Part shown: one piece after another, positions 8,287 through 15,246 of the stretch
Layout: every line of letters starts with the position of its first letter
Numbering within the stretch: position 1 is the first letter of the stretch
DNA from: Candidatus Hermodarchaeota archaeon
Lineage (GTDB): Archaea; Asgardarchaeota; Hermodarchaeia; Hermodarchaeales; Hermodarchaeaceae
Direction of reading: 5' to 3'
Assembly (NCBI GenBank): GCA_016839995.1
Contig: JAEOTD010000130.1
Span: forward strand, 1-19,801
DNA: 19,801 nt
Notes under the pieces: model-generated
What the model was told of the DNA's origin: nothing
The model's input: the letters and a program-made list of their open reading frames with translations, nothing else
The model's database searches: none
Translations under genes and position numbers: made by a program

Positions 8287-8833
8287 CCTTTTTGCTCTCC
8301 TTGTAGTTGACGAGCTTGTCAAAGCCGGTCTTTTTGATTATGTGTTGAATCTCCTTCACAGCCTTGGGGTAAGAGTGAACGGTAGGAGGCAAGGGGTCAA
8401 GCCCAAGCTCTTCACGCAATTTACTCCATTTCTCATCATCAATGGGGACAGCATGTCCGGTTTCGATAAGTTTGTGAGAGACACCTTGATGTTCAGGGCG
8501 CATATAACCCGCTTCGCAGGAGAGATTCCGTAAATACAGAATGGCTTCCGTAACATCGATTTTCCGAGGACATCGTTCTGTACATGTGCCACACGTTGAA
8601 CAGAGCCATAGATTCGGATCAGACAAGACTTCTTCCCGTAGCCCTAGGAGAGCTTTTCGGATTAATTGCCGAGTCCGATACGCCGTTCGACGACCCGCAG
8701 GACAGGAGCCCGTGCAGGTGCCACATTGAATACAAGAACGAATTCGGTCAAGACCTGCTTTGGTCATATCTTCGGCGAGCTCACTATCAATTTTTGACCC
8801 ATTAATTACTCGTCGATCGATCACGATGGTCAC
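8273..8833 (-). CDS. hdrC: Heterodisulfide reductase subunit C
   Basis: Iron-sulfur subunit that connects HdrA to HdrB. It has 186 residues and two [4Fe-4S] motifs, C34/C37/C40/C44 (CIQCGTCTGSCP) and C78/C81/C84/C88 (CSTCGTCTERCP), then a helical C-terminal half. It is soluble: no membrane helices, so it is the HdrABC rather than the HdrDE type. No ATG exists near the N-terminus. GTG 8833 is the longest possible start and a GTG at 8824 is close behind. It is the first gene of the operon, and a 20-bp perfect palindrome lies 21 bases upstream. Confidence 0.92.
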   Translation of the reverse strand: MTIVIDRRVINGSKIDSELAEDMTKAGLDRIRSCIQCGTCTGSCPAGRRTAYRTRQLIRKALLGLREEVLSDPNLWLCSTCGTCTERCPRKIDVTEAILYLRNLSCEAGYMRPEHQGVSHKLIETGHAVPIDDEKWSKLREELGLDPLPPTVHSYPKAVKEIQHIIKKTGFDKLVNYKESKKDGET

Positions 8834-8853
8834 CCCAAGAATGTGTGGCGATG

Positions 8854-8873
8854 ACCTTTACATTTGTAAAGGT
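8854..8873 (-). promoter_or_regulatory. 20-bp perfect palindrome in the hdr-kor-mvh promoter region
   Basis: ACCTTTACATTTGTAAAGGT is a 9+9 inverted repeat with a 2-base centre. Read toward hdrC it contains an A/T-rich core about 25-40 bases before the GTG start, where a TATA box should sit, so a bound dimeric regulator could block or position initiation. It also lies between the divergent hdr operon and the membrane-protein gene. An operator is inference. An alternative is a transcribed hairpin, but it would lie at or before the expected transcript start. Confidence 0.5.
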
Positions 8874-8927
8874 AAAAACATTTTCCTCTTACCGAGTTAG
8901 CGAAGGGCAAAATTGTGAACAGCATCC

Positions 8928-8933
8928 TTAAAT
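8928..8933 (+). promoter_or_regulatory. TATA-like box for the membrane-protein gene
   Basis: CTTAAATG in an A/T-poor flank. A start of transcription about 26 bases on would fall near 8957. This box overlaps an in-frame ATG at 8932, which argues that translation starts at ATG 8989 instead. Confidence 0.4.
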
Positions 8934-8988
8934 GGAGAAAAAAAGAAGACAGTCTAGTAACATTTCCACGCGGAATGAGAGTGTCTTT

Positions 8989-9648
8989 ATGCAATTTACT
9001 GAGCTTCAAACACTGATTATTGGTTTATGGTTTGTAATCATTGGATACTTCTTCCTCCTTTTCATCTACTTCCTCGCGTTTCGATATCGGGAGAAGCGAA
9101 ACCCCTTCCATCTAGGCTTTGGCCTCTTTTTCCTTCTCCTAGGCGTCGGTCGAATTCTCTACCTGATATGGGACTTTTACGCGCACATCGAAATTTGGTG
9201 GCGTTTAGCCACTGTTGTTTCGTGGTTAGCGATTTTCACAGTTTTTCTTGCATTGGCCTATCAGATTCTTGAACGCAAGTTGTGGCAGATTGTCCTTATC
9301 TCTTCACCACCGCTCATCATTGCGCTTCTCATTCTCGGTCTGCCTTGGATGTTCTGGCCTCCATCCCTAACAGGTGGATTATTGACCCTCGGCTATATCA
9401 CTTCAAATTACGCAATTCTTCCACTGTATGTGATCGTATTACCTGCACTGTTCTTTTACATTGGAAGTCAACTTACCGGACAGTTGCGCACCAGTAATTT
9501 CCTGTTAGGCACAGGGTTCCTCGCGTATTATGGCGGTCGCGTTTTGCAAGCTATATCCCCGGCCATTGGAGTTATCATTGCTCCAGTGATGGTGATGATA
9601 GCCATTGGAATTATTGCCATGGGTGTATTACTAGAATCCAGTGAATGA
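8989..9648 (+). CDS. Multi-spanning (about seven helix) membrane protein, unknown function
   Basis: I do not recognise a named family. The 219 residues are overwhelmingly hydrophobic, with about seven membrane helices: near residues 8-30, 43-60, 70-92, 98-120, 130-150, 155-180 and 190-214. Short charged loops lie between them (RYREKRNP after helix 1, QILERKLW after helix 3). Two related glycine-arginine motifs lie in helices, LGVGRILYLIWDF and YYGGRVLQA. There is no signal peptide and no visible cofactor motif. The frame begins at ATG 8932 (238 residues), but a TATA-like box covers that codon, and the hydrophilic stretch before ATG 8989 looks untranslated. The gene is divergent from the hdr operon and convergent with the longin-like gene. 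A sensor or small-molecule membrane role is possible but unsupported. Confidence 0.75.
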   Translation: MQFTELQTLIIGLWFVIIGYFFLLFIYFLAFRYREKRNPFHLGFGLFFLLLGVGRILYLIWDFYAHIEIWWRLATVVSWLAIFTVFLALAYQILERKLWQIVLISSPPLIIALLILGLPWMFWPPSLTGGLLTLGYITSNYAILPLYVIVLPALFFYIGSQLTGQLRTSNFLLGTGFLAYYGGRVLQAISPAIGVIIAPVMVMIAIGIIAMGVLLESSE

Positions 9649-9653
9649 AATCG

Positions 9654-9660
9654 AAAAAAA
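9654..9660 (-). terminator. Poly-T terminator after the longin-like gene
   Basis: Seven T residues on the minus strand begin 5 bases after the stop of the gene ending at 9666. Archaeal transcription commonly stops at such T tracts. It lies between two convergent genes. Confidence 0.5.
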
Positions 9661-9665
9661 CCTGG

Positions 9666-10259
9666 TTACTCGATTAAATCGAGCTTATTGAGCCGATATA
9701 AGAGGACTTCCACGTCGTCCTGGGAAAGCCCCACGTTATTGGCAATTTCCTTAGGAGTCTTAGAACCGTCACATTGCTTCCCGACTTTGTATTCTAACTC
9801 AGAGATCTGCCCTAGTTTTACCATGAGTTTGGGAAGCCCGCGTTTAAGTTTGGGTTGAGGGGCCTCATCTTGACCAATGAACCCATTGTTCAGCATTTGA
9901 TTGAGTTCAGGTGTGAATGAGAAAAAGACTAGTTTCCCGTCCCAAGCTTTCAGGGTGTCTTCAAATTGATTCGAGAATCGGTCAATGACTTTATCAAGGG
10001 CTTGAAGAACTTGAAGTCGATTATCATCTTTATCCACAACTGCTGCTACTACGATGTAATCTCCCGCGGCATAGGTTATGTAGAACTCACCCATTTCGAC
10101 AAGACGTGCTTCTCCTTTTCCTTTAGAAATCATCCGGGCAAACTCGCGAATAGCAGAAAAAAAGCCAGCGACGAGTGTGGAGTCTAGTTCTAATTCACCA
10201 AATTTTTGGTCTAGAAGACAGACCCCGCTTGGATGCATTAAGTAAACCACGTGTAGCAT
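9666..10259 (-). CDS. Longin-like domain + C-terminal winged-helix protein
   Basis: There are 197 residues in two parts. Residues 1 to about 120 alternate strands and helices in the pattern of longin/roadblock-type small-GTPase platform domains (VVYLMHPSGVCLLDQKFGEL near the start, then a helix, then FYITYAAGDYIVVAAVVDKDDN). Residues about 140-197 look like a winged helix (DGSKTPKEIANNVGLSQDDVEVLLYRLNKLDLIE). Such longin-like proteins are abundant in Asgard archaea, which supports the guessed host. The frame is open up to 10625, but that part crosses a structured, GC-rich segment and reads as non-protein. ATG 10259 sits about 6 bases after the start expected from a TATA box at 10288-10296, so the mRNA is probably leaderless; ATG 10238 is an alternative. 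The partner and role are unknown. Confidence 0.75.
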   Translation of the reverse strand: MLHVVYLMHPSGVCLLDQKFGELELDSTLVAGFFSAIREFARMISKGKGEARLVEMGEFYITYAAGDYIVVAAVVDKDDNRLQVLQALDKVIDRFSNQFEDTLKAWDGKLVFFSFTPELNQMLNNGFIGQDEAPQPKLKRGLPKLMVKLGQISELEYKVGKQCDGSKTPKEIANNVGLSQDDVEVLLYRLNKLDLIE

Positions 10260-10287
10260 GCAGATAGCCCCGTGGATAGTGAAATCC

Positions 10288-10296
10288 GTTATAGAA
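10288..10296 (-). promoter_or_regulatory. TATA box for the longin-like gene
   Basis: Minus-strand TTCTATAAC centred near 10292. The predicted transcript start near 10265 is almost at ATG 10259. The box sits between the end of the upstream structured RNA and this gene, giving the gene its own promoter. Confidence 0.5.
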
Positions 10297-10314
10297 GCTA
10301 GGGAAACCCCAGTC

Positions 10315-10319
10315 AAAAA
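10315..10319 (-). terminator. Poly-T end of the structured RNA gene
   Basis: TTTTT on the minus strand immediately follows the last part of the base-paired segment (CTATCGCTACC, then T5). It separates that segment from the promoter of the longin-like gene. Confidence 0.45.
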
Positions 10320-10576
10320 GGTAGCGATAGGAAAGTGGTGCGGGGGGAGGGAATTTCGGACATCGCAGCGCGTTGTTCCTTCGAACCCTCGAACCGCTGC
10401 CGGACAGGATGTCTCATGAACCTGGTTAGATCTTGAGTTACGCCGTCGACCCGTAGCTCCGGGCGACTCCTGCGCCGTTAACCAGGCTTGGCTGTGGGGT
10501 CTACACCCGGTAGATACCCCCGCCACCGGTATGGCGGCAAAGACCCCTTTCGGAAGGGTCCCCCGCGCTAGCTTAC
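10320..10576 (-). ncRNA. Unassigned structured RNA, about 260 nt
   Basis: GC-rich segment with five stem domains inside a closing stem (all plus-strand coordinates). The closing stem is 10338-10348 with 10559-10568 (one bulged G). Hairpins are 10542-10548/10554-10560 (TCGG loop), 10520-10525/10532-10537 (CCGCCA/TGGCGG) and 10496-10504/10510-10520 (nine pairs, 2-base bulge). A long stem pairs 10421-10428 with 10479-10486 (CCTGGTTA/TAACCAGG) and encloses hairpin 10445-10453/10460-10467. Another stem pairs 10359-10370 with 10395-10413 and ends in GTTC-GAAG-GAAC. On the minus strand a TATA box (10599-10605) predicts a start near 10576, and T5 follows at 10319. I could not match it to tRNA, 5S, SRP RNA (no AGCA-type symmetric loop) or RNase P RNA (no GAGGAAAGTCC core). 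The strand rests on promoter and terminator only. Confidence 0.6.
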
Positions 10577-10598
10577 GGCAAAGAATTATTCCTGTGCG

Positions 10599-10605
10599 TT
10601 TAAAA
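10599..10605 (-). promoter_or_regulatory. TATA box for the structured RNA
   Basis: Minus-strand TTTTAAA within CGTTTTAAACG. A start 26 bases downstream falls near 10576, a few bases before the closing stem of the RNA. Confidence 0.45.
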
Positions 10606-10660
10606 CGTTTGTCTTCAAATATCAACTCAAACGGTGCTTGAAATGAATCAACTAAAGAGC

Positions 10661-10667
10661 TTTATAG
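10661..10667 (+). promoter_or_regulatory. TATA box for gcvH
   Basis: TTTATAG, with a predicted transcript start near 10690 and a leader of about 27 bases before ATG 10717. The leader has no strong Shine-Dalgarno site. Confidence 0.45.
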
Positions 10668-10716
10668 CGGAAAGTGATTAACGCGAACGCACCAAAATTA
10701 TTGGGGTTTTGTTGAA

Positions 10717-11109
10717 ATGAGCAAGATTCCTGCTGATTTATTTTATACAAAAGAACATGAATGGATCCGCCAAGAAGATGGTGTTGTTCGCGTGGGCATC
10801 ACTGATTATGCTCAAGAAGAATTGCACGAAATTGTCATGGTGGAATTACCTGCTGCTGGCACAGCGGTGAAAACCAATGAGGTGTTTGGCACCGTTGATT
10901 CAGTGAAAGCCACCTCGGAACTCTTTTCACCGGTTTCGGGTGAAGTGGTAGAGATGAATGAAAAGCTTGAGGAAGCGCCAGAACTAGTGAATAATGATCC
11001 TTACGGCGATGGATGGATGATTACCATCAAACTTGCTGAACCAGATGAGGTAAAAGGCCTCATGAGCGCAGACGCTTACAAAGCTTTCATTGAAGGTTTG
11101 GCAAAATAA
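10717..11109 (+). CDS. gcvH: Glycine cleavage system H protein (lipoyl carrier)
   Basis: Lipoyl-domain carrier that shuttles the aminomethyl group between the P, T and L proteins of the glycine cleavage system. It has 130 residues, the normal length. The family core FYTKEHEWIR starts at residue 9. The lipoylated lysine is K64 in TVDSVKATSEL, followed by FSPVSGEVVEMN and NNDPYGDGWMITIKL. No gcvP, gcvT, lpd or lipoate-ligase gene is in the window, so it is a solitary H gene here. It could serve the full system encoded elsewhere or act as a lipoate carrier. It has its own TATA box and is followed by the aglB promoter. Confidence 0.95.
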   Translation: MSKIPADLFYTKEHEWIRQEDGVVRVGITDYAQEELHEIVMVELPAAGTAVKTNEVFGTVDSVKATSELFSPVSGEVVEMNEKLEEAPELVNNDPYGDGWMITIKLAEPDEVKGLMSADAYKAFIEGLAK

Positions 11110-11142
11110 CCGGAAAAAACATAGTGTGGTCGCTACGAGAAA

Positions 11143-11151
11143 TTTTTTAAG
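11143..11151 (+). promoter_or_regulatory. TATA-like/T-tract element between gcvH and aglB
   Basis: TTTTTTAAG lies 33 bases after the gcvH stop. The T6 can end gcvH transcription, while TTTTAAG can act as a TATA box with a start near 11173, 25 bases before the aglB ATG. The double role is inference. Confidence 0.4.
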
Positions 11152-11197
11152 CAGACGTCGTTATCATGGCACCACCCCAACACCATTTGGTGACTGA

Positions 11198-14100
11198 ATG
11201 TCAGCACGCGGCGCGTTACGGTCCATATGGTCCTTCCTTCGACGGTACTTACATGGACCAAGAATGGAAATCTCCAGAGCTAATATCATTGCAGCCGTCG
11301 CACTCATTATTATCTGTATTATTGCGTTGGTTCTCCGACTTCTTCCCATGATTGGATTTGAAATCCTGGTTCGTGCCTTCGACCCCTGGTATAACCTCCG
11401 AGAAGTCGAATACATTTTACAAAATGGGTTTAGCGCTTGGTTTGGGTGGTACGATACAACGACGTGGGTTCCTGGTGGTCGGAATATCCCCCGATCTTCA
11501 TACCCCGGCATTCCCTTCACTGCAGCACTGATGTATCTGGCTATTCAGGGCATCGGAATCAACATTGATTTGACATTCCTGGCTGTTGTGTTCCCTGCAA
11601 TTTTTGGTCTATGTGGCGTCTTGGCAATTTATGCCCTAGGTGTTGAAGTGAGTTCAAAAGAAGTTGGACTCTTTGCTGCATTCTTCATGGCTATACTACC
11701 CGCCTATGCTCAACGAACCATTGCAGGATTCTTTGACAATGAAACGGTGGGAATTTTTGCTATCTTGTTAACCCTGTTTTTCTTTATTCGGGCATTACGT
11801 AAGGGTTCTGTTGCCTCAGCCATTATGGGAGGACTAGCGCTGGGCTATCTTTCTGCGACCTGGAGTGTCTATCTTTACATATTCCAGATTCTAGCAATAT
11901 TTGCCCTCGTTATGGTGCTACTCCGCCGGTATTCACGTCGATTATTAGTGACTTATTCGGGCGTGGTCATTACAGGAATGCTCATTGCAGTGTGTATTCC
12001 CCGAATCGGTCCTGACTGGCCCACCTCCACTACAGGGATGATACCCTTGCTTATCTGGGGGCTCCTTCTTCTAATCGAATTCAGTCGCACCTATCAACTA
12101 ACCCAATTTGGTATGCCAACACGCTTCACGGGATTATCAACTCGGATTCGACCCTACTTTGCCTACATTTTTGGTGCGTTGTGTGCCCTTATCGTGGTAG
12201 GTTTAGGATACCTTTTCCAATCGGGATTGTTTCTCACCTTATCTACCGGTCAAGGACAGGGATTTCTCGGAAATCTGGCTGGAAAATTCTATACTGTCAT
12301 TGATCCATTAATCCGGCAAAATGCGTTTCTTCTTGCATCTGTGGGTGAACACCTGCCTTCACCCTGGGCAACCTTCTGGTACAACCTCAGTTTCTTGATT
12401 CTTCTTATGCCCTTTGGATTCTACATTGCCTTTCAGCGTGAACGTGAGACCGATATTTTGCTCATTATCTTCGCCCTGACGGCTTTGTACTTCACCGGAT
12501 CAATGATTCGACTAGCTCTAATTCTTGCACCAGCTGCCGCAATCCTTGGCGCGTATGGGCTTTTGATGTCTATTCGACCCTTCCGCCCTATCTTCTGGCA
12601 GCGAACCATTCTGACTCGTCGCCGCCGACGTATTACCCCACCGGTTGGGCGGGGATTTGCGACCATCGTATATCTTTTCCTCATTGTATTACTCCTCGGG
12701 ACAACGATTACGGCCATTGGAGCAGTAAATCAGATGGGTGGTCCAGAGATTACACCCGGAGGACGTCTACCCTCTGGTGACGCTGTGTTCTACCGAGACT
12801 ATCTTGAAGCATTTTCCTGGATGCAGCACCATACGCCCGAAGGCTCGATATACGTGTCATGGTGGGATTATGGGTATTGGACGCGTGGCGCCGGTGACCG
12901 GTATACTGTAGTTGATAATGCCACTATCAATAAGACCCAGATAGCGTGGGTTGGCCGGATGTTTATGAGTACTGATTATGTTGAGGCCCTTAGAATATGC
13001 AAAATGTTTGGTGTAGACTATGCTTTTGCGCATTTCGGGTTAGGACGGTCTGGGTTGAGTGGCGATGAGGGTAAATGGCAGTGGATGATCCGGATTGCGG
13101 GTGAAGTCTTTGGTGACGAAGTCCCCACTGAACACCACTTCTGGGATGACGCTAATGGCCAATACCTTGATCCATTCTTCCAGACGTTAATCTATAACAT
13201 GCTTTGGCTTAATGGAAGCCAAGTCGGTGTTCAACCTCCCCTCAACAATGCCACTGGACAGCCTGGACCTGAACCAACAATGGATACTGAACCAGGTAAA
13301 ACGATTTTCAGCTTGTTCGTCCCCACCTATTTCAGCCAAACACAGTTAATGAAAATCTACAAGTGTAATTACACCTACATCGAAAGTAGCATGGAAATCA
13401 CTGGGGCAAGTGCATTTCCAGTACATTATGACGTAGATCCATCCGCAGATCTTTCACAAATTGTGGTTGGAGTGCAGAACACTGGGCTCCACCCGATTAC
13501 AATCTATTCGGCGGATATCAGTTACTGGAATCCCACTACTGACGCACCTGCCTCTTTGACCACCTATTACGACCGGATTACGTCCGATACCGGTAATTTA
13601 ACAATTCTACCCGGAGAGCTTACGATGATGACAATTCGAGCAGAGCCTTATTTCCAGGTTGGTTCGAATGTGAACGTCACACTAAACGCTGCGGGCTTTG
13701 CTCCCACATTAAATACTTCGATTAGTATTCCTGTCCGTAGTGCACCCGAATATGAATTAACAGCTCTTGTGGCGAATTCCTGGGCTTATGACAACGGCAC
13801 GATTCATGTTGAAGTCCAAAACACTGGAGAAGGCTATATCGATCTTGATTTAGAAGGACAACTCAACGATATAGATTTTTCAATTGAAAACGCCATCCTT
13901 ACGGGAGAACGTCTTCTCTTCACCTCAGATGTACTCGGAATCACTATTGATGCGGATTATTGGGGCGTTAACCTCATCGCAGGCGAAACGGTGACTGTTC
14001 TTCTACGTTACATGAGTGACAGTCCTCGTTACCACGGATTGAATGTGACTATTCCCCTCACAATCCAAGTTGCTCCTACACCCCCGAGTCCACCAACCTC

Positions 14101-14245
14101 ACCGCAACCCAGTTCACCAGCTATAGAAACCGAACTGGTAAACCAAAACAACAAGCCATCTTTGAATTACGGGGTGGGTGTCTCACCATTATTGCTTTGT
14201 GTGGAAAGGAGTTCCTTCTTCATTTTTCGACGGTATGAGCCATAA
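11198..14245 (+). CDS. aglB: Oligosaccharyltransferase catalytic subunit, STT3/AglB family
   Basis: Integral membrane enzyme that transfers a lipid-linked glycan to asparagine in Asn-X-Ser/Thr outside the cell. It has 1015 residues. A multi-helix membrane half runs from about residue 28 to 520, followed by a large extracellular half. Catalytic motifs are all present: VRAFDPWYNLR (D62) in the first loop, FFDNE (D180, E182), the substrate-binding SWWDYG (W555-G559), and a DxxKxxxMI block (D623, K626, M630, I631). Beyond about residue 700 there are beta-rich domains and a Pro/Ser-rich linker (PPSPPTSPQPSSP). ATG 11198 has GGTGA just upstream. ATG 11264 would remove 22 residues and start nearer the first helix. 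The last 26 codons overlap nop10 on the other strand and end in a cysteine- and arginine-bearing tail that looks unlike the rest. Confidence 0.94.
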   Translation: MSARGALRSIWSFLRRYLHGPRMEISRANIIAAVALIIICIIALVLRLLPMIGFEILVRAFDPWYNLREVEYILQNGFSAWFGWYDTTTWVPGGRNIPRSSYPGIPFTAALMYLAIQGIGINIDLTFLAVVFPAIFGLCGVLAIYALGVEVSSKEVGLFAAFFMAILPAYAQRTIAGFFDNETVGIFAILLTLFFFIRALRKGSVASAIMGGLALGYLSATWSVYLYIFQILAIFALVMVLLRRYSRRLLVTYSGVVITGMLIAVCIPRIGPDWPTSTTGMIPLLIWGLLLLIEFSRTYQLTQFGMPTRFTGLSTRIRPYFAYIFGALCALIVVGLGYLFQSGLFLTLSTGQGQGFLGNLAGKFYTVIDPLIRQNAFLLASVGEHLPSPWATFWYNLSFLILLMPFGFYIAFQRERETDILLIIFALTALYFTGSMIRLALILAPAAAILGAYGLLMSIRPFRPIFWQRTILTRRRRRITPPVGRGFATIVYLFLIVLLLGTTITAIGAVNQMGGPEITPGGRLPSGDAVFYRDYLEAFSWMQHHTPEGSIYVSWWDYGYWTRGAGDRYTVVDNATINKTQIAWVGRMFMSTDYVEALRICKMFGVDYAFAHFGLGRSGLSGDEGKWQWMIRIAGEVFGDEVPTEHHFWDDANGQYLDPFFQTLIYNMLWLNGSQVGVQPPLNNATGQPGPEPTMDTEPGKTIFSLFVPTYFSQTQLMKIYKCNYTYIESSMEITGASAFPVHYDVDPSADLSQIVVGVQNTGLHPITIYSADISYWNPTTDAPASLTTYYDRITSDTGNLTILPGELTMMTIRAEPYFQVGSNVNVTLNAAGFAPTLNTSISIPVRSAPEYELTALVANSWAYDNGTIHVEVQNTGEGYIDLDLEGQLNDIDFSIENAILTGERLLFTSDVLGITIDADYWGVNLIAGETVTVLLRYMSDSPRYHGLNVTIPLTIQVAPTPPSPPTSPQPSSPAIETELVNQNNKPSLNYGVGVSPLLLCVERSSFFIFRRYEP

Positions 14246-14355
14246 CGGTCTTCAACCGAAAAGCGAGCTGGATGAGCATTTAATACAGGTCCCTTACAAG
14301 TAGGACATTCTTTAGCATTGAGGGTGTAATTGTTACAGCGACTACATTTTTTCAT
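14167..14355 (-). CDS. nop10: H/ACA ribonucleoprotein subunit Nop10
   Basis: Small zinc-binding protein of the H/ACA RNP that guides pseudouridine formation in rRNA together with Cbf5, Gar1 and L7Ae. It has 62 residues. The zinc knuckle is CSRCNNYTL..ECPTC, then the conserved GPVLNAHPARFSVEDRYGSYRRKMKKE. It is the last gene of the replication/translation cluster, 44 bases after the aif2a stop. Its 3' end overlaps the convergent aglB frame by 79 bases. Its last dozen residues (STQSNNGETPTP) are a non-conserved tail. Confidence 0.93.
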   Translation of the reverse strand: MKKCSRCNNYTLNAKECPTCKGPVLNAHPARFSVEDRYGSYRRKMKKELLSTQSNNGETPTP

Positions 14356-14399
14356 GAGTTTTGTCAGAGTAATTTCCCTCAGTTCAATCTGTGCCTAAA

Positions 14400-15209
14400 T
14401 CATGACCGAGCGGTTGCTTTTCCTTCCCCACCACATTTCTCAATGATCTTAAAGCTTTGCTCAATAGCTTTTTCAAGTACTTGTTGTGCTTGCTTGTAAT
14501 CTTTACCACTTACCTGGATTCGATACCGTGGAGCCCCTTCAAGGAAAACACATCCCCCTGTGGGTTCAACAATTTTTTGAGCTGCAAGTAAGGCTTTTCG
14601 GATTCCTTCAACTCCCTCAGGGCCCTGGCAAGTGAGTTCGATTGTGGTTTCTACACTTACATCTCGAATCACGACATGGGCCTGTGCTAGTTCATACAAG
14701 ACATCTGCCCATTTTTTAGGGACCCCAATGTCAACGAGTGTTTTGGGTCCCTTCTCTTTGGTTTCTTCTAAGGCTTCGAGCATATCGGAGAAGTTGGCTT
14801 CCATGGGTTTTCCTGCTATTTCATGGGCTTCTTCCGGTGTCTTTTTCATCTGTTCAGCGGCTAACCCCAATAGCTTAATTCCTCGTTGAGCTCTTTTCCA
14901 TTCTTGGATTTTCATCCGGCTTTGTTCCTTAGTAACTCGGCGTAAGGAGGTGTCCACTTGGCTCCTATCAAGGTCCACACGCAAGACCTTAACTACAATT
15001 TTTTGATTTTCGCGAACGAAGTTTCGAATATTGCGCACCCATGTTGAGGCAATTTCTGAAATATGAATGAAGCATTCTTGTTCCCGGAATTCATCCATTT
15101 TGCCATAGGCGCCATGTGATGTAATTCGGTTTACGGTTGCGATCACCATATCGCCAACTTCTGGGAGCTTAGATTGTTTAGATGAGGACTTGCTTTCTCT
15201 TTTAGCCAT
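14400..15209 (-). CDS. Translation initiation factor aIF2 alpha subunit
   Basis: Alpha subunit of the heterotrimeric factor that brings Met-tRNAi to the small ribosomal subunit. It has 269 residues. An S1 domain spans about residues 15-90 (GDMVIATVNRITSHGAYGKMDEF, ECFIHISEIASTWVRNI, DLDRSQVDTSLRRV). A helical middle domain follows, and a C-terminal alpha/beta domain (TIELTCQGPEGVEGIRKALLAAQ, PRYRIQVSGKDYKQAQQVLEKAI) contacts the gamma subunit. ATG 15209 is preceded by AGGTGG; the frame extends only three codons to a GTG at 15218. It lies downstream of rps27e in the order usual for archaea. Confidence 0.95.
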   Translation of the reverse strand: MAKRESKSSSKQSKLPEVGDMVIATVNRITSHGAYGKMDEFREQECFIHISEIASTWVRNIRNFVRENQKIVVKVLRVDLDRSQVDTSLRRVTKEQSRMKIQEWKRAQRGIKLLGLAAEQMKKTPEEAHEIAGKPMEANFSDMLEALEETKEKGPKTLVDIGVPKKWADVLYELAQAHVVIRDVSVETTIELTCQGPEGVEGIRKALLAAQKIVEPTGGCVFLEGAPRYRIQVSGKDYKQAQQVLEKAIEQSFKIIEKCGGEGKATARS

Positions 15210-15246
15210 GGGAACCACCTATGATTAAGAACCTGGGAATTGAGAA

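Noticed and set aside
10371..10400. A tRNA T-arm, suggested by GGTTCGA-like sequences
   Set aside because: The flanking bases do not make a 5-pair T stem and no acceptor, D or anticodon arms are near.
10320..10576. SRP RNA or RNase P RNA
   Set aside because: The hairpin ending GTTC-GAAG-GAAC recalls an SRP helix-8 tip, but the conserved symmetric loop is missing and the fold is multibranched. The RNase P core GAGGAAAGTCC is absent on both strands. Left as unassigned.
10260..10625. N-terminal extension of the longin-like protein to 319 residues
   Set aside because: This part crosses the structured RNA segment, has no protein-like pattern, and lies upstream of the gene's own TATA box at 10288-10296.
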